Shown here in pieces: positions 1-9,778 of a DNA stretch of 64,000 nucleotides (the stretch's first letter is position 1; every line of letters begins with the position of its first letter). Made by a program: the position numbers and the translations under genes. The notes below the pieces were generated by a model. It saw only the letters and a list, made by a program, of their open reading frames with translations. It searched no databases and was not told the DNA's origin. Source of the DNA: Gloeomargarita lithophora Alchichica-D10 (GTDB lineage: Bacteria > Cyanobacteriota > Cyanobacteriia > Gloeomargaritales > Gloeomargaritaceae); the NCBI RefSeq assembly GCF_001870225.1, contig NZ_CP017675.1, positions 957,660 to 1,021,659 of the forward strand, written 5' to 3'.

Positions 1-1292
1 CTAAAGGGTTCCCCCAGTTGGGCTTTGCGGGCAAACTGCTTCACCAACGCCGGGTCGGTAAAGGTTTTGCCGTTGTTTTCGCCGCCGTAGAAGGTCACAC
101 TCACGCCCGTTTGCTCGATACTGTACTGGGAATCCGCCCGCCGGAAAGGAATATCCGCCCGCACGACCCCATCTTGATCCACCAACACCACCGGGAAGGT
201 TTCAAAGAAGTTGGGCAAACGCCGCACGGTCAAGACCCGCCCCTCCGCATCCTTAAATTCCGGGTGACCGAGCCAACCCTGCGCCAGCCCATCCCCCTTG
301 TTCATCGGCCCGACCCGGAACAAACCGCCCTTGGCCGGACTGTTGCCCACGTAATCGTAGAAGGCCAATTTTTCAGGAATCTGCGCCCAGGCTTGCTCTG
401 GAGTCAGACCGGCAACCAAATCCGCCTGCACCCGCCGCTGGATTTCCTGCTGGAAATAGCCCTTATCCCACTGGAAGCGAGTCGGGCCAAACAGTTCCAT
501 CGGGGTGGTCGCTGAGCCGTACCACATGGTTCCCGCCACGATAAAAGCGGCAAAAAACACGGCGGCAATACTGCTCGACAGCACGGTTTCGATATTCCCC
601 ATTCGCAAAGCCCGGTAGAGCCGTTGGGGTGGCCGCACAGTCAGGTGGAATAATCCGGCAATAATCCCGACAATACCGGCGGCAATATGGTGCGCCACTA
701 CACCCCCCGGATTGAAGGGATTGAACCCTTCCGGCCCCCAGGCAGGAGCCACCGCTTGCACATGGCCGGTCAAACCGTAGGGGTCAGACACCCACATCCC
801 CGGCCCAAACAAGCCAGTGAGGTGAAACGCCCCAAACCCAAAACACAGCAGACCCGAAAGAAACAGGTGAATGCCAAACATTTTCGGCAAATCCAGCGCC
901 GGTTCGCCCGTGCGGGGGTCACGGAACAATTCCAAGTTCCAATAAACCCAGTGCCAAATTGCCGCTAAAAACAATAAACCCGACAGAATAATATGCGCCG
1001 CCGCCACCCCCTCAAAAGACCAAATCCCTGGGTCAGCCGCCGGTTCACTTGCAATGCTCCAGCCCTCCCAGGAGTCCGTAATCCCCAACCGCACCATAAA
1101 CGGCAGAACAAACATCCCCTGCCGCCACATGGGATTCAACACCGGGTCACTGGGGTCAAAAATCGCCAGCTCGTAGAGAGCCATTGAACCCGCCCAGCCC
1201 GCCACCAGCGCTGTGTGCATCAGATGCACCGAAATCAGCCGCCCCGGGTCATTGATGACGACTGTATGAACACGATACCAGGGTAGTCCCAT
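1..1292 (-). CDS. psbB: Photosystem II CP47 chlorophyll-binding protein, 3' end missing
   Basis: CP47 is the inner antenna protein of photosystem II. It binds chlorophyll a in the thylakoid membrane and passes excitation energy to the reaction centre. The reverse strand reads [18 protein letters not shown] and continues with the family's His-rich transmembrane helices and a large lumenal loop. About 430 codons are present, against roughly 505-510 in the family, so the C-terminus lies beyond position 1. The start is the ATG at 1292, preceded by GGAGG at a slightly long spacing. The gene is divergent from the radical-SAM gene. The roughly 210 bp between them is A/T-rich and should hold the psbB promoter, but I cannot place it exactly. 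Identity is very secure. Confidence 0.97.
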   Translation of the reverse strand, partial: MGLPWYRVHTVVINDPGRLISVHLMHTALVAGWAGSMALYELAIFDPSDPVLNPMWRQGMFVLPFMVRLGITDSWEGWSIASEPAADPGIWSFEGVAAAHIILSGLLFLAAIWHWVYWNLELFRDPRTGEPALDLPKMFGIHLFLSGLLCFGFGAFHLTGLFGPGMWVSDPYGLTGHVQAVAPAWGPEGFNPFNPGGVVAHHIAAGIVGIIAGLFHLTVRPPQRLYRALRMGNIETVLSSSIAAVFFAAFIVAGTMWYGSATTPMELFGPTRFQWDKGYFQQEIQRRVQADLVAGLTPEQAWAQIPEKLAFYDYVGNSPAKGGLFRVGPMNKGDGLAQGWLGHPEFKDAEGRVLTVRRLPNFFETFPVVLVDQDGVVRADIPFRRADSQYSIEQTGVSVTFYGGENNGKTFTDPALVKQFARKAQLGEPF

Positions 1293-1505
1293 TGACTACA
1301 CGCCTCCTTCGTCTTAAATCTTTTTTGTACCGACAGCTTCGATTGTAAGGGTTAATTAGGCCAGCAAAACCGACCACAACCCCACCGCCAGGGGGACGGA
1401 TGCGAAACTTAGATTACATTTTACTAAGAACCTCCCCCAAAACCCTAGCGGTTTCTTAACATTGCTTAACATCAAGCTGAGAGAGCCTAGCCCCAGCGGG
1501 TCGGA

Positions 1506-3173
1506 ATGCCAATGAGTTTGCCCTGGGCGGCGGAAATTCATCTATTTACCCCAGCCGTACCGGAAACTGGGGCGATGCCAATTGTTTGGGCGTTTCCCAG
1601 TACTTACAATGTCGGGATCACCAGCCTGGGGTATCAGTTGATTTGGGGGATATTGGCGCAGAGAAGCGATGTGCGGGTGAGCCGGTTATTTACCGATGGC
1701 GGGGAAGTTTTACCCAGCCGACCGGAGTTGGTGGGGTTTTCTTTTGCGTGGGAGTTGGATTATCCCCATATTTTTAATCTTTTGGAGCAGTTGGGCATTC
1801 CCCTGCTCAGCCATGAACGGCAAAATCACCATCCCTTGGTCTTTGGGGGCGGGCCGGTGTTGAGTGCCAACCCGGAACCTTTTGCTAATTTTTTTGATGT
1901 GATTTTGCTCGGCGATGGGGAAGAATTGATCCCCAATTTTTTAGATAATTACCAAGCAATACGCAATCATAATCGCCCAGAAAAGTTATTGAGATTAGCA
2001 CAAATCCCCGGAATTTACATCCCCCAATTTTATCAACCGGTTTATCAATCCATTACCGGCTTTTTAGAAACGGTTATCCCTCACCCAGAAGTCCCACCAA
2101 CCATTAAAAGACAAACCTATAAGGGCAATACCTTGGCGACTTCTACTGTAGTGACACCCCACGCCGCCTGGGAGAATATCTATCTGGTGGAAGTGGTACG
2201 CAGTTGCCCGGAAATGTGCCGCTTTTGTTTGGCCAGTTATTTAACCTTACCCTTTCGGAATGCGGAAATAAATACCGGGCTAATTCCGGCAATTCAACGG
2301 GGGGTTGCTGTGACCCATCGCATCGGTTTACTCGGCCCTTCGGTGACCCAACATCCCGAATTTCCTGAGTTATTAACTTATCTCAATCAACCGGAATTTG
2401 ATGCCCTGCGTTTGAGTCTGGCTTCCGTGCGGGCGGCGACGGTGGATGAATTATTAGTAGAAACCCTGGTGCGTCATCAGAGCCAATCGTTAACCATTGC
2501 GGTGGAAAGTGGTTCTGAACGGTTACGTCAGGTGATCAATAAAAAGCTCACGCAACCAGAAATTTTTCAGGCGGCCAAAGTTGCCCAAAAGGGGGGATTA
2601 AAAGGCTTAAAGCTATATTCAATAGTGGGGGTGCCAACGGAAAATGAAACCGATGTGCAGGCCACGGTTGACCTCATGCAAGAATTACGAAAAATTGCCC
2701 CCCGCCTGCGTTTAACCCTGGGATGCAGTACTTTTGTCCCCAAAGCCCATACCCCCTGGCAGTGGTTGGGGGTGAATCCCCAGGCGGAAAAACGTCTGCA
2801 ATTTTTAAGTAAACACCTGGGCAAATTGGGGGTGGAATTTCGCCCGGAAAGTTACAAAGATTCCCTGGTGCAAGCGGTGATTTCCCGCGGGGATCGCCGG
2901 TTGACTCAATTGTTACTCCTCACCCGGAATTATGGGGTTTCTTTGGGGGGTATCCGGCGGGCATTTAAGGAATTGCGGGGACAGCTACCGCCCCTGGATT
3001 TTTATGTGCATCAGGATTGGTCAGAAAATAGGTTTTTACCCTGGCAACATTTGACCGGCACGGTGGGTTTAGCAATGCTGGTTTCCCACCGGCAACGTTC
3101 CTTCGCTACGGCACCATCAACTGCCCCACCCGCTGGCGAATGGCGAGTAAATTCACCTGAATCCCGCGGGTGA
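1506..3173 (+). CDS. B12-binding-type radical SAM protein (TIGR03960-like)
   Basis: Radical SAM enzyme of unknown substrate. The N-terminal 170 residues resemble the cobalamin-binding-like domain of YgiQ/TIGR03960-type proteins (GGG and GDGEE motifs). The radical-SAM core follows near residue 235, with the cluster motif CPEMCRFC (CX3CX2C). The central part carries the ESGSERLR segment typical of these enzymes. Length is 555 aa. ATG codons at 1506 and 1512 are both possible starts. The last 68 bp overlap the convergent SRPBCC gene, so the extreme C-terminus (low-complexity, Ala/Pro-rich) may be a read-through extension. Family membership is clear; the reaction is not known. Confidence 0.85.
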   Translation: MPMSLPWAAEIHLFTPAVPETGAMPIVWAFPSTYNVGITSLGYQLIWGILAQRSDVRVSRLFTDGGEVLPSRPELVGFSFAWELDYPHIFNLLEQLGIPLLSHERQNHHPLVFGGGPVLSANPEPFANFFDVILLGDGEELIPNFLDNYQAIRNHNRPEKLLRLAQIPGIYIPQFYQPVYQSITGFLETVIPHPEVPPTIKRQTYKGNTLATSTVVTPHAAWENIYLVEVVRSCPEMCRFCLASYLTLPFRNAEINTGLIPAIQRGVAVTHRIGLLGPSVTQHPEFPELLTYLNQPEFDALRLSLASVRAATVDELLVETLVRHQSQSLTIAVESGSERLRQVINKKLTQPEIFQAAKVAQKGGLKGLKLYSIVGVPTENETDVQATVDLMQELRKIAPRLRLTLGCSTFVPKAHTPWQWLGVNPQAEKRLQFLSKHLGKLGVEFRPESYKDSLVQAVISRGDRRLTQLLLLTRNYGVSLGGIRRAFKELRGQLPPLDFYVHQDWSENRFLPWQHLTGTVGLAMLVSHRQRSFATAPSTAPPAGEWRVNSPESRG

Positions 3174-3660
3174 TGCGCCCTTCAATCCAGCGCACCGGCA
3201 AATTCGCCCGGGGACGTAGATGTACTGCATAGCTCAACCGGGTGGCGGTCGCTTCCGGGTGCAGATGCCACGCCCCATCAAAGCGACTAAAATCCCCTGC
3301 CACGCAGGTGAAATGAATTTGCTGGGGGTAAATTTCTTCAATATCCACCACCACCCGCGCCCGAAAATTAATTTTCAGCAGGGGTTGGGTGCCCACCTGC
3401 TCCAAGCGAATTTTGGCCTCTGGGTGCGCCAGCCTGCGACTCACCGCCAGATTGGGGATAAAGTCCGCCAGGGCTTCGTAGTCCGTCAAGACTTGCCAAA
3501 CCGGGGCAACCGGGTGGGGAATCAAAATTTCCGCTTGAATCCGCCGTTCCCAACGGTTCAGCCGCTCCACCGATACCCCCGGCTCCAATGTGGGTTCTCC
3601 GGCTGGCTCTAATTGCTCTAATTCGGCTAATTCTGCCAATGCCTCTAACTCTTGACTCAT
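3106..3660 (-). CDS. SRPBCC (START-like) family protein
   Basis: Small protein of the polyketide cyclase/START-like fold, which binds hydrophobic ligands in a deep cavity. After an acidic Glu/Leu-rich N-terminal stretch of about 40 residues, the domain starts at the segment ending IPHPVAPVWQVLTDYEALADFIPN, typical of cyanobacterial coenzyme Q-binding-like SRPBCC proteins. The start is set at the ATG at 3660 (MSQELEA), which has a good GGAGGGG site just upstream; an ATG five codons earlier is less likely. The stop overlaps the convergent radical-SAM gene by 68 bp. The gene lies 21 bp downstream of the HAD gene in the same direction, so the two are probably co-transcribed. Ligand unknown. Confidence 0.8.
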   Translation of the reverse strand: MSQELEALAELAELEQLEPAGEPTLEPGVSVERLNRWERRIQAEILIPHPVAPVWQVLTDYEALADFIPNLAVSRRLAHPEAKIRLEQVGTQPLLKINFRARVVVDIEEIYPQQIHFTCVAGDFSRFDGAWHLHPEATATRLSYAVHLRPRANLPVRWIEGRITRGIQVNLLAIRQRVGQLMVP

Positions 3661-3681
3661 AACCCCTCCCAGCACCCGCCG

Positions 3682-4404
3682 TTAAATTAGCACAGATTCG
3701 GGCACCAGATGGCTAAGATTGGGCAAGACCAAGTCTGCTCCCTGCTTTTGTAATGTTTTTGTATAGTTATCCACATCTTGAACATGGGGGGGAAGAATCC
3801 CGCAGGCAAACCAGTGATACGCCGGTTTTTCCCGCCGAGCCGCCTGCACGGTCATCATATCCGCCACCGTATCCCCGGCGTAGATCACCGCTGTTCTGGG
3901 GGGGCAATTCCATCCTGTCAACAGTTGCAATAGCCCCGTGGGATCGGGTTTTTCCGGCGCATCCTCCATCGCCACCAAGGGGGCAAACCCCACCCCCAAC
4001 CGGTCAAGGGCAACCTGGGCTTCCCGGCGGGGGGCACCGCTGAAAAACCCCCACTGCCAGCCCCGTTGACTCAGTTGGGTGAAATAGGCCGTTGGGATTA
4101 ACAACTCCTCCTGGGTAATGAAACCCGTGGGCTGGTCACTGTCGCCCCAGTAAAGTTTTTGGAAATGCTCAATCACCGCCGCAATGGGAATTTTCCGCCC
4201 CCAACGGTGGAGCAACTCCTGGGTAGCCAGCCAGTCATTATTCCAATGGCCTTCGCTTTTGAGTTGGTCAATCTGCGCCAGGGTAGGCTCATACTGCCCG
4301 TTGGTAAAGTGGTGTACCGTAGCCTGCATCGCCCGCCGGTAGGAATGGCGCACATCCCGAATTACCCCGTCAATATCGCAAATTAGAACCCCAACCTTGG
4401 CCAT
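3682..4404 (-). CDS. HAD-superfamily hydrolase, subfamily IA (TIGR01548-like)
   Basis: Haloacid-dehalogenase-type phosphatase of 240 aa. Motif I appears at the N-terminus as ICDIDGVIRD, containing the DxD nucleophile and acid/base pair. Motif II is SGAPR near residue 120. The acidic motif III/IV appears as YAGDTVADM near residue 195. A helical cap domain lies between. The opening MAKVGVLICDIDGVIRDVRHSY and the overall length match the cyanobacterial subfamily-IA group of unknown substrate. It probably forms an operon with the SRPBCC gene downstream. Confidence 0.83.
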   Translation of the reverse strand: MAKVGVLICDIDGVIRDVRHSYRRAMQATVHHFTNGQYEPTLAQIDQLKSEGHWNNDWLATQELLHRWGRKIPIAAVIEHFQKLYWGDSDQPTGFITQEELLIPTAYFTQLSQRGWQWGFFSGAPRREAQVALDRLGVGFAPLVAMEDAPEKPDPTGLLQLLTGWNCPPRTAVIYAGDTVADMMTVQAARREKPAYHWFACGILPPHVQDVDNYTKTLQKQGADLVLPNLSHLVPESVLI

Positions 4405-4487
4405 AGGGAATGCGGTGAAAATAGTTAAATTAGGCCAGAGTAGGTTATCCTAACAAATTATCACGAATTTTTTCACGGGAGGTTCAT

Positions 4488-4793
4488 TTGCTCAAATTTC
4501 AGTTGAAAGCCCTGTGGTTGCAGAAAGATGTGGGATTGGCGGTGGATCAGATTGTGGGTACGGGCAGTAGTCCTTTGACCTGCTACTTTTTCTGGCCTCG
4601 GGACAACGCCTGGGAACAACTTAAGGGTGAACTGGATGCCAAATCCTGGATTCCCGAATCGGATAAAGTAGAATTGTTGAATCAGGCAACGGAAGTGATT
4701 AACTATTGGGAGGAGGGAAAATCCACCCGCTCCCATACCTTGCCCGAGGCTCAAAACCAATTCCCCGATGTCATTTTTGCGGGGAGCAATTAG
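4488..4793 (+). CDS. 30S ribosomal protein PSRP-3 (Ycf65)
   Basis: Plastid-specific ribosomal protein 3, also called Ycf65, a small-subunit protein of cyanobacterial and chloroplast ribosomes. The translated 101 aa carry the family signature [18 protein letters not shown] and [17 protein letters not shown]. The start is a TTG at 4488, preceded by GGGAGG five bases upstream. No ATG or GTG gives the conserved N-terminus ([20 protein letters not shown]), so the TTG is well supported. First gene of a + strand run leading to recF. Confidence 0.93.
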   Translation: MLKFQLKALWLQKDVGLAVDQIVGTGSSPLTCYFFWPRDNAWEQLKGELDAKSWIPESDKVELLNQATEVINYWEEGKSTRSHTLPEAQNQFPDVIFAGSN

Positions 4794-4850
4794 TTTGAGT
4801 CGTTGGTTTTGCTCCTCCTCCACGACCTTTAATTCTTGTGAGGTGTGACC

Positions 4851-5933
4851 ATGGCAATAGTTTTGGAGCAGACAACCTTGATGGGGGCTTTGGCCTGCCT
4901 GGATATTGACCTAGAGCAGGAATTGCATCAGTTGCAGATGGAACGGGCGAATTGGGAGCCGGGGTTTGTGCTGTCGCTTTTGGGCAGTAAACCCACGCCG
5001 CCCCCGGAGATGGCTTGGACATTTCCCCCGGCGGCCAGTGCGGATGAACCGTTGGAGCCGACGGAGGTGGTCACGGAGCCGGAAGCCCCGGTGCTCTTGG
5101 CGGTGCCGGAACTGGATGTAACCGTGGCCTTTGTCCCCCCGGCAGACCCGGCCCTGGAAGCAGAATTAGCGACTGAAGCAGAACTAACCGGTACTTTGGC
5201 GTTTCTGAATACCGGAGAGGACGAAACCACGGATGAGGTGGCGGCTTTGCTAAGTGATGAATTGGCAGTGCAACCGCCAGCCCCAGAAGTCCCAGCCCTA
5301 TCCCCACGGCCTTCCTGGTCAGAGCGGCTGAATCGGGTATTTACTCGTCGTCAAGCCCTTGCCCCGGCGGGAGCCTTGGTCGTTCCTGAAGAAGCGGTGG
5401 GCGACCCCTGGGCGGAAACCTTCCCGGAACCCCACCAGCGACCCTTGCCCCAACGGGGATTACAGCATCCGGTTTTGGGGTTTGCCATCGGGGTCACGGC
5501 GGCGACCCTAGGCACCCTGGGGGTTTTGTTTATCTTGAACCAACAGCGTCCCACCCAGACCACCACGCCCCAGCTAACCGTCCCGGCTCCGCCGCCGGAA
5601 AGTGCCGTGGTGCCCCCCCCCAACCTGGCTCCCGTGCCCAATCTCGCCCGCAAGGAACTGCCGGATTTGAGTGCCATTCCCACCGCCAGCCCCATAGCCG
5701 TTCCCAGTACCAGCCCAGGGGTCAGCCCCGACCCAGGATTTTTCTACGTGGTCTTGGATTACCAAAACGAGCAAAGTTTGCTATCAGCCCAAAAAATGGT
5801 ACCAGAAGCCTTTGTTTGGCAATTTTCCAGCGGGGTGAAGGTACAGTTGGCCGCCTTTGAGGGGCGGGAGCAGGCGGAACAATTTGTGGCAGACTTGAAG
5901 GCGAAGGGCATGACTGCCCGTGTTTATCCCTAG
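4851..5933 (+). CDS. Membrane-anchored SPOR-like domain protein
   Basis: 360 aa protein not recognised as a named gene. Residues 1-200 are acidic and Pro/Glu/Ala-rich, probably disordered and cytoplasmic. One hydrophobic segment near residues 205-230 (GFAIGVTAATLGTLGVLFIL) looks like a transmembrane helix. A Pro/Thr/Ser-rich linker follows. The last 65 residues (FFYVVLDYQNEQSLLSAQK through KAKGMTARVYP) look like a SPOR domain, which binds denuded peptidoglycan glycan strands. ATG 4851 is chosen because GAGG lies seven bases upstream; a GTG two codons earlier is possible. Its role is inferred only from architecture: a cell-envelope or septum protein. Confidence 0.7.
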   Translation: MAIVLEQTTLMGALACLDIDLEQELHQLQMERANWEPGFVLSLLGSKPTPPPEMAWTFPPAASADEPLEPTEVVTEPEAPVLLAVPELDVTVAFVPPADPALEAELATEAELTGTLAFLNTGEDETTDEVAALLSDELAVQPPAPEVPALSPRPSWSERLNRVFTRRQALAPAGALVVPEEAVGDPWAETFPEPHQRPLPQRGLQHPVLGFAIGVTAATLGTLGVLFILNQQRPTQTTTPQLTVPAPPPESAVVPPPNLAPVPNLARKELPDLSAIPTASPIAVPSTSPGVSPDPGFFYVVLDYQNEQSLLSAQKMVPEAFVWQFSSGVKVQLAAFEGREQAEQFVADLKAKGMTARVYP

Positions 5934-5943
5934 AGGCACTCCG

Positions 5944-6411
5944 GTGAACCTGTGGCCCTGGCGAAACTCCCCTGACCCGGAACGGTTGCTTGAGCAATGG
6001 GTGAATCATTTGCACCGGCAATTGCGCCAGGTGAAACGGGCAGTGGCTCTGATGGTGGCGACCCAGCGCCGTCTGCGCCGTCAACTGCAACGGGCGGTTT
6101 GCCCCCAAATTCGCCAGGAATTGCAACAGGCTCTTGCCCACCAGAGCGTCCACTGCCGCCAACTGCAACAACAACTGCTCCATCTAGAACAGCAGGTGCA
6201 GGCACTCCAAGCCCGACGGGAGGTTCTCACGGCGCGGGCATCCACCGCCACCGCCCGCAAGGCCATTTGTGACCTGCGCCAACACATCACCGATGGCACC
6301 CTCCCGACGGTTTTGGGCGATACGGAGGAGTGGGTGCATCGTCTGGAAGCGGAGGTGGAACTGTGGGAACACAGCTTGGGGGAATATGCGCCCTCCCTGT
6401 CCCAGCGGTGA
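5944..6411 (+). CDS. Short PspA/IM30-like coiled-coil protein
   Basis: 155 aa, almost wholly helical and rich in Gln and Arg. The N-terminal part (SPDPERLLEQWVNHLHRQL, then RQVKRAVALMVATQRRLRRQL) follows the PspA/Vipp1 pattern in which an AEDPEK-like segment precedes the long hairpin coiled coil. PspA and Vipp1 are 220-260 aa, so this is a shortened relative or truncated hairpin. GTG 5944 has AGAGG seven bases upstream and is preferred to the GTG at 5920, which would overlap the previous gene. The membrane-binding role is inference. Situated between the SPOR-like gene and recF, three bases before recF. Confidence 0.62.
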   Translation: MNLWPWRNSPDPERLLEQWVNHLHRQLRQVKRAVALMVATQRRLRRQLQRAVCPQIRQELQQALAHQSVHCRQLQQQLLHLEQQVQALQARREVLTARASTATARKAICDLRQHITDGTLPTVLGDTEEWVHRLEAEVELWEHSLGEYAPSLSQR

Positions 6412-6414
6412 CCG

Positions 6415-7518
6415 GTGTACTTACACCAGCTAAATCTCTGGCACTTTCGTAATTACACCGAGCAGGCCATCACCTTCAACGGCAACCAGACCATCCTGTT
6501 GGGGGACAACGCCCAGGGGAAATCCAACCTGCTGGAGGCCATTTTATTACTCGCCACCCTCCATTCCCCCCGGTCACAGCGGGATGGGGATTTGATTCAA
6601 TTTCAGCAGGAAACCGCCCGGATTCAAGCCCAGGTGATACGGCAACCCGACCCGGCGGAATTGAGCTTGATTTTACGGGCTTCCGGGCGACGTACTCCGG
6701 CAGTCAACCAGCAAACCCAGCGGCGGCAGATGGATTTTTTGGGGTATCTGCGGACGGTATTTTTTTCGTGCCTAGATTTGGAACTGGTGCGGGGCGGCCC
6801 CGGCCAACGCCGGGATTGGTTGGATCAAACCCTAGTGCAACTGGAACCCCTGTACAGCCAACTGCTCCAGGATTACCAACGGGTGATCCGGCAACGCAAT
6901 GCCCTCCTGCGCCAGGAAACCGTCACTCCAGCCCACCTCACCCCCTGGAATGACCTACTCATCCAAACCGGCACCCGCCTGATTCGCCGCCGTTTTCGCC
7001 TGCTGGAACGGCTGGTTCCCCTAGCCCAGACCTGGCACCAGCGGATCAGTCAAGCCCTGGAGGTTTTAGCCATCAGCTACGCCCCCTGCGTCCCCGTATT
7101 GGCAAATGAAAACGAGGCCATCCGGGAGCAATTTCAGCACCAACTAACGGCCAAACTACCCGCCGAACTGGCCCAAAAAACCACCCTGGTCGGCCCCCAC
7201 CGGGACGAGGTGCATTTTGGCCTCAACGGGCATCCCGCCCGCACCTACGCCTCCCAAGGCCAACAGCGTACCCTGGTGCTCGCCCTGAAATTGGCCGAAT
7301 TAGAGCTTTTGGAAACCGTCCTGGGGGAAACCCCGGTGTTGCTTTTGGACGATGTACTGGCCGAATTGGACTTAAAACGGCAACAGCAATTGCTCACGGT
7401 GATTAGTGAGCGGGTACAAACCATCATTACCACCACGGATTTAGAGCGGTTTTATCCCCCTTGGCTCCAGGCGGCACAACAATTTCAGGTGGTACAGGGG
7501 CAGTTATTCCCCCGCTAA
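6415..7518 (+). CDS. recF: DNA replication and repair protein RecF
   Basis: SMC-like ATPase that loads RecA at gapped DNA. The Walker A motif is GDNAQGKSNLLEAI near residue 31. The signature region is YASQGQQRTLVLALKLAE and Walker B is LLLDDVLAELD near residue 310, all in RecF order. Length 367 aa is normal. The start is GTG 6415, three bases after the stop of the PspA-like gene, implying translational coupling. It is not next to dnaA/dnaN here, which is usual in cyanobacteria. Confidence 0.95.
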   Translation: MYLHQLNLWHFRNYTEQAITFNGNQTILLGDNAQGKSNLLEAILLLATLHSPRSQRDGDLIQFQQETARIQAQVIRQPDPAELSLILRASGRRTPAVNQQTQRRQMDFLGYLRTVFFSCLDLELVRGGPGQRRDWLDQTLVQLEPLYSQLLQDYQRVIRQRNALLRQETVTPAHLTPWNDLLIQTGTRLIRRRFRLLERLVPLAQTWHQRISQALEVLAISYAPCVPVLANENEAIREQFQHQLTAKLPAELAQKTTLVGPHRDEVHFGLNGHPARTYASQGQQRTLVLALKLAELELLETVLGETPVLLLDDVLAELDLKRQQQLLTVISERVQTIITTTDLERFYPPWLQAAQQFQVVQGQLFPR

Positions 7519-7562
7519 ATGTTGCTGAAAGACCCCTTGGCTCGCTATGATAGAAAACGCAT

Positions 7563-7634
<72 letters not shown>

Positions 7635-7796
7635 TTTTGGCTCATTGACAAAAGGTTGGCTCACGGTTTTAACCGATGTGCTAGCAATTTGGCGGCACAT
7701 CAATCCGATTGGGTAATCCCCGCACTCAGCGGCGGGTAACCTAGCCAATCAAGCCCTAATTGGCGTAATCGGGTCGCATCACCCAGGCGATACATA

Positions 7797-7866
7797 GAGA
7801 ATTATCTCGCTAGAAACTTTGTATTCAGGAAAACCAATAACGGGGGTGCGCCGCTGGGACTACTTT
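7797..7866 (-). repeat. Degenerate family A element core
   Basis: Read on the minus strand, this contains GGCGCACCCCCGTTATTGG, then TTTTCCTGAATACAAAG, then TCTAGCGAGATAATTCTC. It aligns with family A cores at 39970-40020 and 20930-20990. No terminal repeats are recognisable. The rest of the 250 bp between tRNA-Asn and ycf3 shows nothing I can interpret. Confidence 0.6.
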
Positions 7867-7885
7867 TAACCGTGTCCTAAAATCA

Positions 7886-8407
7886 TTAAATTAAAATATC
7901 AATCGTGGCTCGCCCGGTGGTTTTTAGCCAGTTTTGGGCTTCGATGTAATTGTTGGGAGCCAAGCGGATCGCCTGTTGCCAGTACTGGGAGGCTTGGTCA
8001 AATAATTCTTCTGCCCGCTCCGGGTCATCAGCGGCCTTGGCCTGCTCCGCCTGGTAATGGTAAATCACCGCCACGTTGTTCAACGCCTGGGGCATCCGGG
8101 GATTCAAGTCCAGGGCTTGTTGGTAATAATCCAGGGCTTTGTCATGTTCGCCATTGCTGGTGTGAATCAGGGCAATGTTGTACAAAATAAAGCTCCGGTC
8201 GTAGATGTCCTCCTCCAGGGTGAGGGCTTCTTCGTAGTTTTGCAGGGCTTCGGCGTATTCCCCCTCCGCCTGGGCGTTCATGCCATCCCGGTAATAAACA
8301 AAGGCGGCCTTTTGCTTGGGGGTGGCGGGCAGGACTTTGAGTAAAATATCCGCCATCACCGTAAAGGTCTTGTCAATAAAGTTGTCGTTGCGTTGGGAAC
8401 GAGGCAT
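7886..8407 (-). CDS. ycf3: Photosystem I assembly protein Ycf3
   Basis: TPR-repeat chaperone required for photosystem I assembly at the thylakoid membrane. The N-terminus [20 protein letters not shown] is diagnostic. Three TPR units follow: about residues 35-68, 72-105 ([24 protein letters not shown]) and 120-152. Length 173 aa is normal. ATG 8407 is chosen because the family starts with MPRSQRND; the upstream in-frame extension would overlap mgdA. It starts 2 bp after the mgdA stop, so the pair is probably one transcript. Confidence 0.95.
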   Translation of the reverse strand: MPRSQRNDNFIDKTFTVMADILLKVLPATPKQKAAFVYYRDGMNAQAEGEYAEALQNYEEALTLEEDIYDRSFILYNIALIHTSNGEHDKALDYYQQALDLNPRMPQALNNVAVIYHYQAEQAKAADDPERAEELFDQASQYWQQAIRLAPNNYIEAQNWLKTTGRATIDILI

Positions 8408-8409
8408 GG

Positions 8410-9741
8410 CTATTCCCCAGGGTTGACGTGAACGGTTTTTACCCATTTTAACCGTTTTGGCCGCAGGGCGACCCGCACCATCATGGCCGCCATCACCGGC
8501 AACCAGTGGGTCATGTACAGCATCGCCCGCAGGGATTCCCCCAGCAGTTGCCAGGGGGAACGAGCCTCCAGCCGGGACAACCCCCGCCAGGTGGAACCGC
8601 AGAATAACAACAGCATGACACTGGTTAAAGGCCAGAGCAGGGGGGGATGTTTGCCCCAGATCGCCAGCAAACTATCGGGGATACTGGCCGCCGGGAGCAG
8701 GTATTGACTGACACAGGTTACCCCCGTATCAAAGCGTTTCCAGCCGCCCCAGGGCCAGAAGAGCCAGGGTCGCCAGTAGTCCAAATAGCGTTGATAGCCG
8801 CCTTCCGCCCAACGGTTGCGCTGGTGCCACAGGGCACGGAAATTGGTCACGCCCTCTTCCATGACGCTGGCGGCAAACAGAAATTCAATATCCCAGGTGT
8901 CCAGTTGCAACCGAAAGGTTAAATCTAAATCGTCGGTCAGGGTGGCTTCATTCCAGCCGCCCACCCGGTTCAGGGCAGTGCGCCGGACAAATTGCCCATT
9001 CCCCCGCAGTTCGGCAATGCCCCCCCAGCGGCGGCGTTGTTGTTGCAAAAAGGCATCCAGGATCATTTCCACCCGTTGTCCCTGGAGCCACCAGTTGGCT
9101 GGCCCCGGCGCAATCGCCTTGCGTACCTGCACCGCCCCCACCTGGGCTTGTTGAAACAAGGGCACAATCCAGTGCAACAAATCCGGGGACACCTGGGCAT
9201 CCGCATCAAACACCCCGACAATTTCCCCTTGGCTGAGGCGCAAACCCTCATTCAGGGCACCGGATTTGCCCCCGCCTGCCCCGGCGACCCGGTGCCGTAC
9301 CCGCAGTTGGGGGTAATGGGGACTAAGTTCTGCCAAAATTTGCCCCGTAGCATCCGTACTGGCATCGTCAATCACCCATACCTCATAGCAGGGGTAATCC
9401 AATTGGCACAACGAACGCACCAGCCGCTCAATCACCACTTCTTCATTTTTGGCCGCCACCAACAGGGTCACCGACGGGAGCGACGTTTCCCCCGCCAAGC
9501 TGGGAGCCGCCTCCGGGAGGGTTTTTCCCCACAGCAAACGCAGTACCCGCCAACCCACCACGGTGGTCAACGCCCACACCACCCAGGTGCCCCAGGAAAC
9601 CCAATGTAGGGCAAGCGTCCCCCCCCAGAGCAGGGACAACACCAGCACCGCTTTGCGACGGCGACCCCCGCCATAGGCGTTAAAATCCTGGGGGGTGGGG
9701 TCGTAAAATTCCGGTTGTTCCCAAACCTGTTCGGCGGCCAT
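8410..9741 (-). CDS. mgdA: Beta-monoglucosyldiacylglycerol synthase (GT2 family)
   Basis: Processive-type GT2 glycosyltransferase of 443 aa that transfers glucose from UDP-glucose to diacylglycerol, the first step of thylakoid galactolipid synthesis in cyanobacteria. Motifs in order: [35 protein letters not shown], the metal-binding [18 protein letters not shown], and [18 protein letters not shown]. Two hydrophobic segments precede the catalytic domain and two to three follow it. The C-terminal [12 protein letters not shown] closely matches my memory of the Synechocystis enzyme. ATG 9741 is chosen; GTG codons upstream would run into the divergent kinase promoter. An unassigned GT2 specificity is the alternative. 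Confidence 0.86.
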   Translation of the reverse strand: MAAEQVWEQPEFYDPTPQDFNAYGGGRRRKAVLVLSLLWGGTLALHWVSWGTWVVWALTTVVGWRVLRLLWGKTLPEAAPSLAGETSLPSVTLLVAAKNEEVVIERLVRSLCQLDYPCYEVWVIDDASTDATGQILAELSPHYPQLRVRHRVAGAGGGKSGALNEGLRLSQGEIVGVFDADAQVSPDLLHWIVPLFQQAQVGAVQVRKAIAPGPANWWLQGQRVEMILDAFLQQQRRRWGGIAELRGNGQFVRRTALNRVGGWNEATLTDDLDLTFRLQLDTWDIEFLFAASVMEEGVTNFRALWHQRNRWAEGGYQRYLDYWRPWLFWPWGGWKRFDTGVTCVSQYLLPAASIPDSLLAIWGKHPPLLWPLTSVMLLLFCGSTWRGLSRLEARSPWQLLGESLRAMLYMTHWLPVMAAMMVRVALRPKRLKWVKTVHVNPGE

Positions 9742-9778
9742 AGCGATTCTTTGCACCTTTGCCCCCACTATACTATCT

